Positions 42,842 through 51,553 of a stretch of 62,107 bases of DNA are shown here, in pieces. The stretch is from contig PKDC01000054.1 in the NCBI GenBank assembly GCA_002862435.1, positions 1 through 62,107 on the forward strand, read 5' to 3'. The notes under the pieces were generated by a model that saw only the letters and a program-made list of their open reading frames with translations, had not been told where the DNA came from and searched no databases. How positions within the stretch are numbered: the stretch's first letter is position 1; each line of letters begins with the position of its first letter. A program made the position numbers and the translations under genes. Source of the DNA: Pseudomonadota bacterium. GTDB lineage: Bacteria > Pseudomonadota > Gammaproteobacteria > UBA5335.

Positions 42842-43987
42842 TCAGGCCGCAGCCGCCATCAGGTCGGCATAACGTTGCAGATGGTAGTCGGTGGTTCCAA
42901 ACATCGCGCAGAACTGGGTCAGCCGTCGGAAGTAGTGGCCGATGTCCAGCTCCTCGGTCATGCCGATGCCGCCGTGCATCTGCACGGCCTGCTGGGCAAC
43001 CAGGCGCGCCTTTTCGCCGATGAATTGCTTGGCCGCCGAGACGGCCTTGTTGCGCTCCACCGGATCCGGGTCGGTCACTTTCAGGCTGGCCATGAGCAGC
43101 ATGGAACGACAGGCCTCCACGGCAGTGAAGAGATCCACGGCGCGGTGCTGCAAGGCCTGGAAGGAGCCGATGGGGACGCCGAACTGCTTGCGGGTCTTGA
43201 GATATTCCACCGTCTTGCGCATGGCGGCCTGCATGGCGCCCACGGCATCCGCGCAGGCGGCGACCGTGGCCCGATCCACCGCTTCATCCAGCAGGGCAAA
43301 GCCAGCGCCTTCCGCGCCGACCAGGGCGTCACTGCCGACCTCGACGTTGTTCAGCGTGACGTTGCCGGCCTGGCCGCCGTCCATGGTGCGCATGCCCTTG
43401 ATGCTCACGCCCTTGGCCGTGCTGTCCACCAGGAACAGGGAGATTCCCTGCGTGTCCAGGCGGTTGCCGCTGGTGCGCGCCGAAACGATCAGGACATCGG
43501 CGGACGGGGCGCCCAAGACAACGGCTTTCTCGCCGTTCAGGACATAGCCGTTGCCTTTCTTTTCGGCGCGGGTCTGCACATCGGCGGTATTGAAGCGGCT
43601 TTCGCGTTCCGTATAGGCCACGGCCAGGAGCTTCTCGCCACCGATCAGCGCCGGCAACAGGGCTTCTTTCTGGGCTTCGCTGCCGCCACGCTCGACCAGC
43701 CCGCCGGCCAGCACCACGGCGCTGAGGTAGGGCTCCAGCACCATGCCGGTGCCGAAGGATTCCATCACCAGCGTGATGTCGACGATGCCGCCGCCCAGCC
43801 CGCCGTGGTCTTCCGCGAAGGGAATGCCCAGCCAGCCCATTTCAGCGAATTGGCGCCAATGGTCTGGGCTGTAACCGTTGTCCATCGCCAGCACTTTCTT
43901 GCGGGCATCGAAGCTGTAGTCGTTGCGGATGAACTTGTCGACCGCATTGCGGATCAGTTTCTGTTCGTCGGAGAGATTGAAATGCAT
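42842..43987 (-). CDS. Acyl-CoA dehydrogenase, second subunit of a pair
   Basis: A 381-residue flavoprotein. MHFNLSDEQKLIRNAVDKFI starts the N-terminal helical domain; AVAYTERESRFNTADVQTRA lies at the FAD/substrate sheet and QMHGGIGMTEELDIGHYFRR in the C-terminal domain. It lies 12 bases after its partner at 44000-45181. Such adjacent unlike acyl-CoA dehydrogenases (for example PimC/PimD or FadE/ChsE pairs) form alpha2beta2 enzymes for bulky or dicarboxyl acyl-CoAs. Which chain carries the catalytic Glu cannot be settled by eye. Confidence 0.86.
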   Translation of the reverse strand: MHFNLSDEQKLIRNAVDKFIRNDYSFDARKKVLAMDNGYSPDHWRQFAEMGWLGIPFAEDHGGLGGGIVDITLVMESFGTGMVLEPYLSAVVLAGGLVERGGSEAQKEALLPALIGGEKLLAVAYTERESRFNTADVQTRAEKKGNGYVLNGEKAVVLGAPSADVLIVSARTSGNRLDTQGISLFLVDSTAKGVSIKGMRTMDGGQAGNVTLNNVEVGSDALVGAEGAGFALLDEAVDRATVAACADAVGAMQAAMRKTVEYLKTRKQFGVPIGSFQALQHRAVDLFTAVEACRSMLLMASLKVTDPDPVERNKAVSAAKQFIGEKARLVAQQAVQMHGGIGMTEELDIGHYFRRLTQFCAMFGTTDYHLQRYADLMAAAA

Positions 43988-43999
43988 GGGGTCGTATCC

Positions 44000-45181
44000 T
44001 TACTTGAAGTTCAGGCCAAGGACCATCTTGGCGATCACGTTCTTTTGCACCTCGTCGCTGCCGCCGTAGATGGTCGCGGCGCGGGTGAAGGCGTAGCGCA
44101 TCATGGTGGCGGAGAATTCCTCCGGCCCCACGTCGCCTTCCGCCTTCCAGGGCCAGGCATATTGGCCGGACAATTCAACACCCAGCTCCGAAAGCTGCTG
44201 CTGTACGGCCGTGCCATCCAGCTTGAGCAAGGAGGACTCCGGTCCCGGCGCCTTGCCGGCGGCAGTGGCGGCCAGGGTGCGCAGGTTGGTGTATTCCAGC
44301 GCCAGCAGGTTGATCTCGGCCTTGGCCAGCTTCTGGCGCAGGGTGGGATCGTCCATCAAGGGTGCGCCGTTGGCGCTGTTCTCGCGCGCCATGCGCTTGA
44401 GGTTGGCCATGTGCACCTTGCTGTCGGCGACACCGGCAATGGTGGTGCGCTCATGAGTCAGCAGATACTTGGCCACGGTCCAGCCCTGACCTTCCTTGCC
44501 TACCAGGTTCTTCTTGGGAACCCGCACGTCGGTGAAGAAGGTTTCGTTGAGGTGGTGCTCGCCGTCGATGGAGATGATCGGGCGCACTTCCAGGCCAGGG
44601 GTGTCCATGTCGATCAGCAGGAAGGAGATGCCTTCCTGTTTCTTGCCCTCGGTGCTGGTGCGCACCAGGCAGAAGATGCGGTTGGCCCAATGACCATAGG
44701 TGGTCCAGATCTTGGAGCCGTTGACGATGTAGTCGTCGCCGTCGGAGACTGCCATGGTCTTCAGGCTGGCCAGGTCGGAACCGGCGCCGGGCTCGGAGTA
44801 GCCCTGACACCACCAGTCCTCGCAGTTGCGGATGCGGGGCAGATAGAAATCCTTCTGCTCCTGGGTGCCATAGGCCATCAGCACCGGTCCGAGCATGATG
44901 ATGCCCATGGACAGGCCGATGGGGGCATTGGCGCGGGCGCGTTCCATGTCGAAGATGTAGCGCTGGGTGGGGGTCCAGCCCGGGCCGCCGTATTCCTCGG
45001 GCCAGCCGGTGACCAGCCAGCCTTTCCCGTTCAGGATGCGCTGCCAGACCACCAGTTCATCCCGGTTCAACATCTGGCCGAGTTCAGTCTTGCGCTTGAG
45101 ATCGGCGGGAAGATTCTGGGCGAACCACGCGCGGACTTCCTGCTGGAAGGCCAGCTCCTCGGGGGAAAAATCGATATTCAT
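44000..45181 (-). CDS. Acyl-CoA dehydrogenase, first subunit of a pair
   Basis: A 393-residue flavoprotein. Motifs include WPEEYGGPGWTPTQRYIF, WCQGYSEPGAGSDLASLKT, DGDDYIVNGSKIWTTYGHWA and a C-terminal ATIYGGSDEVQKNVIAKMVL, the family's FAD-closing segment. It oxidises an acyl-CoA to the 2-enoyl-CoA, feeding electrons to ETF. The pair with the gene 12 bases downstream suggests a heterotetramer; the gene is first in its operon, with a 380-base gap upstream that shows nothing else. Confidence 0.9.
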   Translation of the reverse strand: MNIDFSPEELAFQQEVRAWFAQNLPADLKRKTELGQMLNRDELVVWQRILNGKGWLVTGWPEEYGGPGWTPTQRYIFDMERARANAPIGLSMGIIMLGPVLMAYGTQEQKDFYLPRIRNCEDWWCQGYSEPGAGSDLASLKTMAVSDGDDYIVNGSKIWTTYGHWANRIFCLVRTSTEGKKQEGISFLLIDMDTPGLEVRPIISIDGEHHLNETFFTDVRVPKKNLVGKEGQGWTVAKYLLTHERTTIAGVADSKVHMANLKRMARENSANGAPLMDDPTLRQKLAKAEINLLALEYTNLRTLAATAAGKAPGPESSLLKLDGTAVQQQLSELGVELSGQYAWPWKAEGDVGPEEFSATMMRYAFTRAATIYGGSDEVQKNVIAKMVLGLNFK

Positions 45182-45560
45182 TCATGCTCCTTGCTTGCAA
45201 AAGGATGAACTGCTCTGCAGCCGCAGAGGATGGGGATTCGCACCGCGTTTCCGGGCAGTGGGTCGCTGCTGCAGTGAATCGCTGCTGCCTGCGGAAGCCC
45301 GCTATTTTAGCGGAAATCGCTGAAACATGGGTGTTCAAGCCGGCTGTTTTTGGTTCTGAAACACCTCCGATGCGGGCTTGATCGGACGCGGCACCTGCAT
45401 TGCCGGCCGTCCTTGGCGATCACTGCCCATGGTCGTTCCTGAGTGCCCAGCTAAAGTCGAAGTTCTTGTTGGCATGCAAGTCATGGACTGCGGGCTGCGA
45501 GAGCGATCAAGGCACGCCTGGCGCGTGCCTGACCATGTGATGCGCCCTGTTCTGATCCCT
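45182..45560. other. Gap between acyl-CoA dehydrogenase and thiI
   Basis: No gene, RNA or terminator is supported in this 379-base stretch. CTGCTGCAGTGAATCGCTGCTGC-type repeats near 45270 may be chance. It must contain the promoter for the dehydrogenase pair, but I see no convincing hexamers. Confidence 0.4.
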
Positions 45561-46829
45561 TCAGGGCGGCAGATCTGCCGGATCCACTGGTCGGCCACAG
45601 TCATAGGCCAGCACAGTTTGATCGGCCAGGGTGCGAGCGATAAGCGCGGGATAGTCGTCAATGAGTTCCCGCTCCAGCGCGTCCAGATGGGCGGCCCGCG
45701 AGCGGGTGCGCGGATTGCGGCTGAGCAGGGCGCAGCAATCCTTGTACGGTTGCAGGGCAATGTCATAGGTGCCCAGACGCCGCGCCAAATCGATGATTTC
45801 CTGCTTGTCGTAGGCGATCAGGGGACGCAGGATGGGCAGGTCCGTCGCCTGGGATGTGCTGACCAGATTGTCCAGTGTCTGGGAAGCCACCTGACCCAGG
45901 CTGTCGCCTGTGATCAGCGCCCGCGCCCGTACCTGCCAGGCCAGGGCGGCGCCGGTGCGGGCGAGGAAGCGGCGAAACAGCAGCAGCCCATAGCCGTCCG
46001 CATCGCCCGGCATCTTGAGGTCAAAATGGGTGTAGGGCAGCACGAACAAGCGGCAGCGCTGAGCGTAGCGGCTGATCTGACAGGCCAGGGCCGCAACGGG
46101 GGTTTGCGCGATCTGTTGCTGGATCAGGTGGCTGGGGGTCATGTGCAGCAAATCAATGGTGCATCCGCGTTTGGCCATGAGGCAGGCGGCGACCGGGGAA
46201 TCGATGCCGCCAGAGAGCAGAACCAACACATGACCGGCGCTCCCCAGCGGTAATCCGCCCAGACCGTGCTGCGCGCCGGTGTGGCAATACAGGCCATCGC
46301 CATGGATATCGACCTGAAACGTGCGGGTCGGGTTGACCAGATCCACTCGCCGCCATGGGCTGTGCAGAACCAAGTGACTGCCCAGTTCCCGCTCCAGCAT
46401 CGTCGAAGACAGTTGAAATTTTTTATAGGCGCGGTTGACGCGGACCGCGAATCGACCGTCCATGGGCGGCGGATCGCTGGCCAGGGCCAGCAGGGCGTTG
46501 CGCAGCCACGCCATGGCCGCTTCTGGTTCCTGGAGCAGTTGCGGGCAATAGAGGGAAGGCGCGATGTTGACCACACCGGGAACCTCCCGCAGCCAGCCCA
46601 TGATGTCGCTCATGGGCGTCGCGTCGGTGGGCGACAGGATCACGCACAAGCGGTCATGATGAAGCTGGGCAGTCGCCGCGATTCCTTCAGCTTTCAAGCG
46701 CCGGTTCACGCTGCGTTGCAGCGCCTGTTCGAAATGGATGCGATTGCGCCCCTTGAGGGCAATTTCGCCATAGTGAATCAGGATGCGCCGCTCAAAAGGA
46801 CTGGGCGCGCGGAACGGATCAATCGACAT
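45561..46829 (-). CDS. thiI: ThiI tRNA 4-thiouridine synthase, form without rhodanese domain
   Basis: A 422-residue ThiI. The N-terminal ferredoxin-like domain starts ILIHYGEIALKGRNRIHFEQ, THUMP follows, and the adenylating PP-loop is LVLLSGGIDSPVAACLMAKR. Cys of CCALLSRNP matches the E. coli Cys344 region. The protein stops near residue 420, whereas E. coli ThiI has a further rhodanese domain with the persulfide Cys456. Sulfur must then come from a separate carrier. ThiI adds sulfur to U8 of tRNA, and in thiazole synthesis. It stands between long intergenic regions. Confidence 0.93.
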   Translation of the reverse strand: MSIDPFRAPSPFERRILIHYGEIALKGRNRIHFEQALQRSVNRRLKAEGIAATAQLHHDRLCVILSPTDATPMSDIMGWLREVPGVVNIAPSLYCPQLLQEPEAAMAWLRNALLALASDPPPMDGRFAVRVNRAYKKFQLSSTMLERELGSHLVLHSPWRRVDLVNPTRTFQVDIHGDGLYCHTGAQHGLGGLPLGSAGHVLVLLSGGIDSPVAACLMAKRGCTIDLLHMTPSHLIQQQIAQTPVAALACQISRYAQRCRLFVLPYTHFDLKMPGDADGYGLLLFRRFLARTGAALAWQVRARALITGDSLGQVASQTLDNLVSTSQATDLPILRPLIAYDKQEIIDLARRLGTYDIALQPYKDCCALLSRNPRTRSRAAHLDALERELIDDYPALIARTLADQTVLAYDCGRPVDPADLPP

Positions 46830-46931
46830 TGAGAGGGAGACCGCTTGGATGGGATTTCAGGGGGCACTGTAGAGATGCGCGATCCCGGTGGCAAATGCTT
46901 GGGCGGCTATGTTCCAAGGTCAATGGAACAT

Positions 46932-46962
46932 AAAAAAGAACCCCGCCTGTCAAGCGGGGTTC
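46932..46962 (-). terminator. Rho-independent terminator of the secreted-protein gene
   Basis: On the minus strand GAACCCCGC, loop TTGACAG, GCGGGGTTC is followed by six T residues, 26 bases after the stop codon at 46988. A strong intrinsic terminator. Confidence 0.88.
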
Positions 46963-46987
46963 GAGTCATCCGATCCAGAACGTTTTG

Positions 46988-48436
46988 TTACAGGGCCTTG
47001 AGCGCGGGCTTGGGCGGATTGTCCATGCGTTTGGCAAAGGCACCAGGCCCCGATTCGCCCACCGTGGCGGGGAACCAGAGAATGACCGATAGGTCGATGT
47101 TGAGCTTGCCAACGGGCAGCTCGGTCACCCGCACGCCCATGCGGGGTAGTGCCTCGGGGAACTTTTCGGTGGCAAATTTCTTCTCCGGCTTCACGGCATC
47201 TTCGTAATAAAGTTCAGCCTTCACCGGCCAATCCGGCGGAATGCGGACTTGCATCAGGATGTCGAAGCCTTTTGCAGTTTCCAGCCAGATCCAGTTCTTG
47301 TCCGGCACCTGGATGGCGAGCTTCTTTTCCACCTCATCAATCTTGCCGTCGATCTTGCCGTACTGGCCAGTGGGGTTGAGCGCAGTAGAGAAGCGGCCGC
47401 CCCGCATGTCATTCATGTCCAGGCCGATATCGATGATCGGCTTGTTGAGCACGCGGGTGAGAATCTCGCCGCCGGGGATGTTGAGTCGCACCGGCAGGTC
47501 GATGCCCTCGTCATAGAGCGTCATGTCAGAGCGGATGAAGAAGACAGGAATGCCTGCCACGACGACGCGAATGGACAGCAGGAGGACTTCACGGATCGGG
47601 CCATGCTTGACCCCCATCAACTTGGCCTCGATGTTCTGGATGCCGACCGAGACGCGAGGCCACGACGTGATGACGCCCGTCGACAGGTCCAGGAATACCG
47701 TATCCAGTACCCGATGTTCCGGGGTTGGTCCGGCGTTGGCACGGTAATCTTCGAAGATCAGCAAGTTGTCCTTGCTTTGCTTGAAGTTGTGGAAGTTGCC
47801 CTTGAAGCGATAAGTGCTTTCATCGTAGGAGACGTACTTTGCCTTGTCCCGGGACGCGCTTCCAGTGACGAGGTAGGCGTAGCGCGTGGCGCCGTTATCG
47901 GTCAGCGCAACTTCCTGCACCAGCTTGCCTTCCGAAAGGGGTGTGGCGGTGGCATCGAAACGGTCCTTGCCCGTGTCGCGATGCATGAAGACGATTTCAT
48001 CATTGGCGTCAAATTTGCCGGCGACGCCATTCACTTCGGTCTTGGAGACGCCGTCCACATACACCCAACCATCCTTGTCCCGTTCGTCGATCTGGAACGG
48101 AATGGGCACCAGTTTGCCGGCCCGTACGGCCATGACGGAAATGTCCGCGATGTCGTGTTGCTGGAGGTTTTCGGCCTGCTTGGCCTTGACGATCACCGGA
48201 GCCACCCAGGTATAGGAATTGAGACCGGAGTCCTTCGCGAGTTGATCAATTTGAGCGGTGGTGAGCCGTCTGGAGATTTCCGGACGCTCGGCCATCAGGC
48301 TGGGTTTGGCCTCCAGATCCTTGACGATCTGCTGATATTCGGTGTCTTTCACTGAGCCATATTCGCTGGCGGCAAAGGCGGGCGGGGCAAGCCCCAACAC
48401 GCCGACCACCGACCAGGCGGCAAGTCGCGCTTTCAT
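46988..48436 (-). CDS. Secreted protein of unknown function (482 aa)
   Basis: A protein with a clear signal peptide (AAWSVVGVLGLAPPAFAA). The mature protein has AGKLVPIPFQIDERDKDGWV and FDANDEIVFMHRDTGKDRFD in its N-terminal half, then RYAYLVTGSASRDKAKYVSY, and a predominantly beta C-terminal region with LNIPGGEILTRVLNKP and KGFDILMQVRIPPDWPVKAE. I do not recognise a family or active site. I chose the ATG at 48436 because AAGGAG lies nine bases before it; an upstream ATG at 48496 lacks one. It has its own terminator and no operon partner. A periplasmic or surface role is inferred. Confidence 0.75.
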   Translation of the reverse strand: MKARLAAWSVVGVLGLAPPAFAASEYGSVKDTEYQQIVKDLEAKPSLMAERPEISRRLTTAQIDQLAKDSGLNSYTWVAPVIVKAKQAENLQQHDIADISVMAVRAGKLVPIPFQIDERDKDGWVYVDGVSKTEVNGVAGKFDANDEIVFMHRDTGKDRFDATATPLSEGKLVQEVALTDNGATRYAYLVTGSASRDKAKYVSYDESTYRFKGNFHNFKQSKDNLLIFEDYRANAGPTPEHRVLDTVFLDLSTGVITSWPRVSVGIQNIEAKLMGVKHGPIREVLLLSIRVVVAGIPVFFIRSDMTLYDEGIDLPVRLNIPGGEILTRVLNKPIIDIGLDMNDMRGGRFSTALNPTGQYGKIDGKIDEVEKKLAIQVPDKNWIWLETAKGFDILMQVRIPPDWPVKAELYYEDAVKPEKKFATEKFPEALPRMGVRVTELPVGKLNIDLSVILWFPATVGESGPGAFAKRMDNPPKPALKAL

Positions 48437-48687
48437 CTTCTGTGTCTCCTTGACGGTGAAGGGTTTCTCGTTCCATGGAACCCTGTTGTCTGTCATCGCC
48501 AGCCGCTGGATCAGGCGGCTCCGCGTCGGCCAATGCAGACATCCATGCTAGTAAAGGTTGTGTTGTTGATCTTGTCAAATGACGCTACAAAGACAAATCT
48601 GATGGGCTGGCAAGGCGCCCAAGGCGCTTCTTGTCCGCGGTTCATGCAGAGTTGACGTGAGCGGGAAGCGGTCCCACGGTTTCGCGG

Positions 48688-49425
48688 TCAGGCGACAGCA
48701 GGTAAGGCGAGGGTGAAGGGACGGAGATCCTGGGCATCGACCCACAGACCACGACCCTCCCGATACCAATCCCCGAGGTCGATACGCAGGCGCCCGGCAT
48801 CGGTGCCGTCCAGGCGGTGGATGGCGGGACGATGCGTATGGCCATGAATCAGCCACTGCGCCCCAGAGCGACGAAGCAGTGACTGTGCGGCGGCCGCATC
48901 GACATCCATCGCAGTCGCGGCCTTGCGGCGCACCGCCGCCTGCGTGCGCTCGCGCAGGCGCGCCGCGAGTTGGCGCCGGCGATGCCGGGGGAGCGCGAGG
49001 AATAGCTGCTGCAGGACCCGGTTGCGCACCACCCGCCGGTAGCGCTGGTAACCGACATCGGCCGTGCACAACAGATCGCCATGGGTGAGCACCACCCGAT
49101 GACCATGCAGATCGATCACTGTGGGATCGTCGAGCAGGGTCACGCCAGTGCGGCGGGCAAATCCGGCGCCGATAAGGAAATCCCGGTTGCCGTGCTGGAA
49201 AAACACGGGCACGCCGCTACCCGACAAGGCCTTGAGCGCCTCCAGTACCGGTTCGAACTCGGTGGGCGCGGCATCATCGCCCACCCAGTACTCGAACAGA
49301 TCGCCCAGGATATAGACCGCTGCCGCCTGTCGGGCCGGCCCCGCCAGCAGGGCGATCAGGGTGTCCTGGATCGCCGGCCGGGCGGGGCTGAGGTGAATAT
49401 CCGAAAACAGCAGCGTGGCGGGCAC
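48688..49425 (-). CDS. lpxH: UDP-2,3-diacylglucosamine hydrolase LpxH
   Basis: A 245-residue metallophosphoesterase of lipid A synthesis. Motifs are LLFSDIHLSP (DxH), YILGDLFEYWVGDD (GDxxD), FFQHGNRDFLI (GNRD), LTHGDLLCT and IHGHTHRPAIH (GHTH), in the right order and spacing. GTG at 49425 gives the normal length; the frame continues upstream without homology. It hydrolyses UDP-2,3-diacylglucosamine to lipid X at the inner membrane. It begins five bases beyond the cyclophilin stop, forming an operon with it, as in E. coli (ppiB-lpxH). Confidence 0.94.
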   Translation of the reverse strand: MPATLLFSDIHLSPARPAIQDTLIALLAGPARQAAAVYILGDLFEYWVGDDAAPTEFEPVLEALKALSGSGVPVFFQHGNRDFLIGAGFARRTGVTLLDDPTVIDLHGHRVVLTHGDLLCTADVGYQRYRRVVRNRVLQQLFLALPRHRRRQLAARLRERTQAAVRRKAATAMDVDAAAAQSLLRRSGAQWLIHGHTHRPAIHRLDGTDAGRLRIDLGDWYREGRGLWVDAQDLRPFTLALPAVA

Positions 49426-49429
49426 GGTG

Positions 49430-50017
49430 TCAGGGCGTGATGCGCTTCGCTGATTCAATGAGGACCGCTGTCTTGGGGACGTCCTGATGCGGACCGCTGG
49501 AGCCGGTCGGAACCTGGGCAATCTTGTTCACCACGTCCATGCCCGAGACGACTTCACCAAACACGGCATAGCCGAAGCCCTGGGGGGTCGGCGCGGTGTG
49601 GTTCAGAAAGCCGTTGTCGGTCAGGTTGATGAAGAATTGGGCCGTGGCCGAGTGGGGCGCGTTGGTGCGTGCCATTGCCAGGGTGCCGGTACGATTGGGC
49701 GTGTCGGCACGCGCTTCGTTGGGGATGGGCGCCTGGGTGGGGCGCTGGTTCATCTTCGCGTCCATGCCGCCGCCCTGGATCATGAAGCCGGGGATCACGC
49801 GGTGAAACACCGTGCCGTCGTAGGAGCCGGCATCCACATAGGCGAGAAAATTCTTCACCGTCTCGGGCGCGCGATCGGGGTAGAGCACCACGTCGATGGT
49901 GCCCATCGTGGTTTCCAGGCGCACCCGCGGGGCGGGCGCACTGCCCGGGCCCGGTTCGGCTGCGGCCGGCTGGGCCAGTAACATCAGCATCGTCGACAAC
50001 ATTCCCAATCTCCGCAT
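49430..50017 (-). CDS. Periplasmic cyclophilin-type peptidyl-prolyl isomerase
   Basis: A 195-residue protein with a signal peptide (MLSTMLMLLAQPAAAEPG). The cyclophilin core has GTIDVVLYPDRAPETVKNFL, YDGTVFHRVIPGFMIQGGG (catalytic Arg in FHRV) and ATAQFFINLTDNGFLNH. It catalyses proline cis-trans isomerisation during protein folding, here in the periplasm. It ends just before lpxH. No internal changes are visible. Confidence 0.92.
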   Translation of the reverse strand: MRRLGMLSTMLMLLAQPAAAEPGPGSAPAPRVRLETTMGTIDVVLYPDRAPETVKNFLAYVDAGSYDGTVFHRVIPGFMIQGGGMDAKMNQRPTQAPIPNEARADTPNRTGTLAMARTNAPHSATAQFFINLTDNGFLNHTAPTPQGFGYAVFGEVVSGMDVVNKIAQVPTGSSGPHQDVPKTAVLIESAKRITP

Positions 50018-50149
50018 GGCTTAAGAACTCCCAATGGACCGGCCGCCATCATACGGCGCCATCCCGTGGGGGCCAAGCAGGCGGGGTCCGGATGCTGCGA
50101 TTTGGCTGGTATGATTGGCCCCTTTACCCCGTTTGTGGAGCCTGTTCGC

Positions 50150-51544
50150 GTGCTCAAGACCCGCTTTGCCCCCAGCCCAACCGGACAGATGCACCTGGGC
50201 AATGCCCGGACGGCCCTGTTCAGCGCCCTGCTGGCGCGTCATGCGGGCGGGCATTTCGTGCTGCGGGTAGAGGATACCGATGCGGCGCGCAGCGAGGTCG
50301 TGCATGCGCAGGCGCTGCTTGAGGACCTCGCCTGGCTGGGGTTGCACTGGGATGAGGGCCCGTTCTACCAGTCCCGGCGTCAGGACATTTATGCGATCCA
50401 CTTCGGGCGCCTGCAGCGCGCTGGGCAGCTCTACCCTTGTTTTTGCACCCCCGAGGCCTTGACACAGAGCCGCCAGCAACAAGTCGCGGCCGGTCAACCA
50501 CCGCGCTATGACGGTCGCTGCGCCCGTTTGTCGCCGCAGGAGGCGTCCCGACGTCTGGAGCAAGGCGAGCCTGCGGCGCTGCGGTTTCGCGTCCCGACAG
50601 CGGCGACCGTGGCGTTCGAGGATCTGATTCGTGGGCCCCAGCGCTTTGAGACGGCAAGCATCGGGGATTTCGTCATTCGGCGCACCGATGGCACGCCGGC
50701 GTTTTTCTTCAGCAATGCCGTGGATGATGCTGAAATGGGCATCACCCATGTGTTGCGTGGCGAAGACCACCTCAGCAACACCCCGCGCCAGATCCTGCTG
50801 TTGGAGGCATTGCAACTCGCCATTCCCCGCTATGGCCACCTGCCTCTGATCACTGGCGATGACGGCGCGCCGCTGTCCAAGCGCAACGGCAGCCAGAGCC
50901 TGGCCCAGTTGCGGGCAGCGGGTTATCTTCCGCTGGCGCTGGTCAATTACCTCGCCCGCCTCGGGCATCATCTGGACGCGCCGGGTCTGCTGTCCATCGA
51001 TGCGCTGGCGGCGGGCTTCGATCTGGCCGCCATCGGCCGGGCGCCGGCCCGCTTCGACCCGGTTCAATTGGGCTACTACCAGAAACTGGCTGTGGCTGCC
51101 TTGGACAGTGATGCTTTCCTGGCGTTTGTTGGGGAGGGGACCAAGTGCATTCCCGAGCATCTTAAGGTCGATTTTGCCCGCGCCGTGGCGCCCAACGTGG
51201 CCTTTCCCGCAGAGGGCCAGAGGTGGGTGGACTGCCTGTTTACGGACCGTCCGCCGGATAACCTGCCGCCGGATGCGCTGCAGGCGGCGGGGGCGGATTT
51301 CTTTCATCTGGCGGCTGAATTGTTCGAGGCGCATGAGGGGGATGCCACCGCCTGGACCCGCGCCATCCGGGAACGATCAGGCCGCAGCGGCAAGGCCTTG
51401 TTCATTCCTCTGCGCCTGGCACTCACGGGCCGGGAACATGGCCCGGAGTTGCGCGATCTGTTGGCGCTGATGTCGCCCGGAAGGGTGCGATGCAGGCTCC
51501 ATGCGGCTGAAGCGATCTGCCGCGCCCCTGCTGTACAACAATAA
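50150..51544 (+). CDS. gltX: Glutamyl-tRNA synthetase (GltX)
   Basis: A 464-residue class I tRNA synthetase. It starts VLKTRFAPSPTGQMHLGNAR with the HIGH-equivalent HLGN, has FVLRVEDTD, and PLSKRNGSQSLAQ as the KMSKS-equivalent loop. CFCT and YDGRC hint at a zinc-type insertion. I chose the GTG at 50150, with GGAG eight bases before it; an ATG at 50111 would give an unusual leader. It charges tRNA-Glu. Differences from standard GluRS (short C-terminal domain, SKRNGS) mean a second paralogue (GluRS2) or misacylating role is possible. Confidence 0.88.
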   Translation: MLKTRFAPSPTGQMHLGNARTALFSALLARHAGGHFVLRVEDTDAARSEVVHAQALLEDLAWLGLHWDEGPFYQSRRQDIYAIHFGRLQRAGQLYPCFCTPEALTQSRQQQVAAGQPPRYDGRCARLSPQEASRRLEQGEPAALRFRVPTAATVAFEDLIRGPQRFETASIGDFVIRRTDGTPAFFFSNAVDDAEMGITHVLRGEDHLSNTPRQILLLEALQLAIPRYGHLPLITGDDGAPLSKRNGSQSLAQLRAAGYLPLALVNYLARLGHHLDAPGLLSIDALAAGFDLAAIGRAPARFDPVQLGYYQKLAVAALDSDAFLAFVGEGTKCIPEHLKVDFARAVAPNVAFPAEGQRWVDCLFTDRPPDNLPPDALQAAGADFFHLAAELFEAHEGDATAWTRAIRERSGRSGKALFIPLRLALTGREHGPELRDLLALMSPGRVRCRLHAAEAICRAPAVQQ

Positions 51545-51553
51545 GGAAGCGTG

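Noticed and set aside
42875-45208. 777-codon open frame on the plus strand
   Set aside because: It runs antisense through both acyl-CoA dehydrogenases and mirrors their codons; no family motif is present.
47249-48355. 368-codon plus-strand frame
   Set aside because: Antisense to the secreted protein gene, which has a signal peptide, ribosome-binding site and terminator.
50021-51334. 437-codon minus-strand frame
   Set aside because: Antisense shadow of gltX, which has full synthetase motifs.
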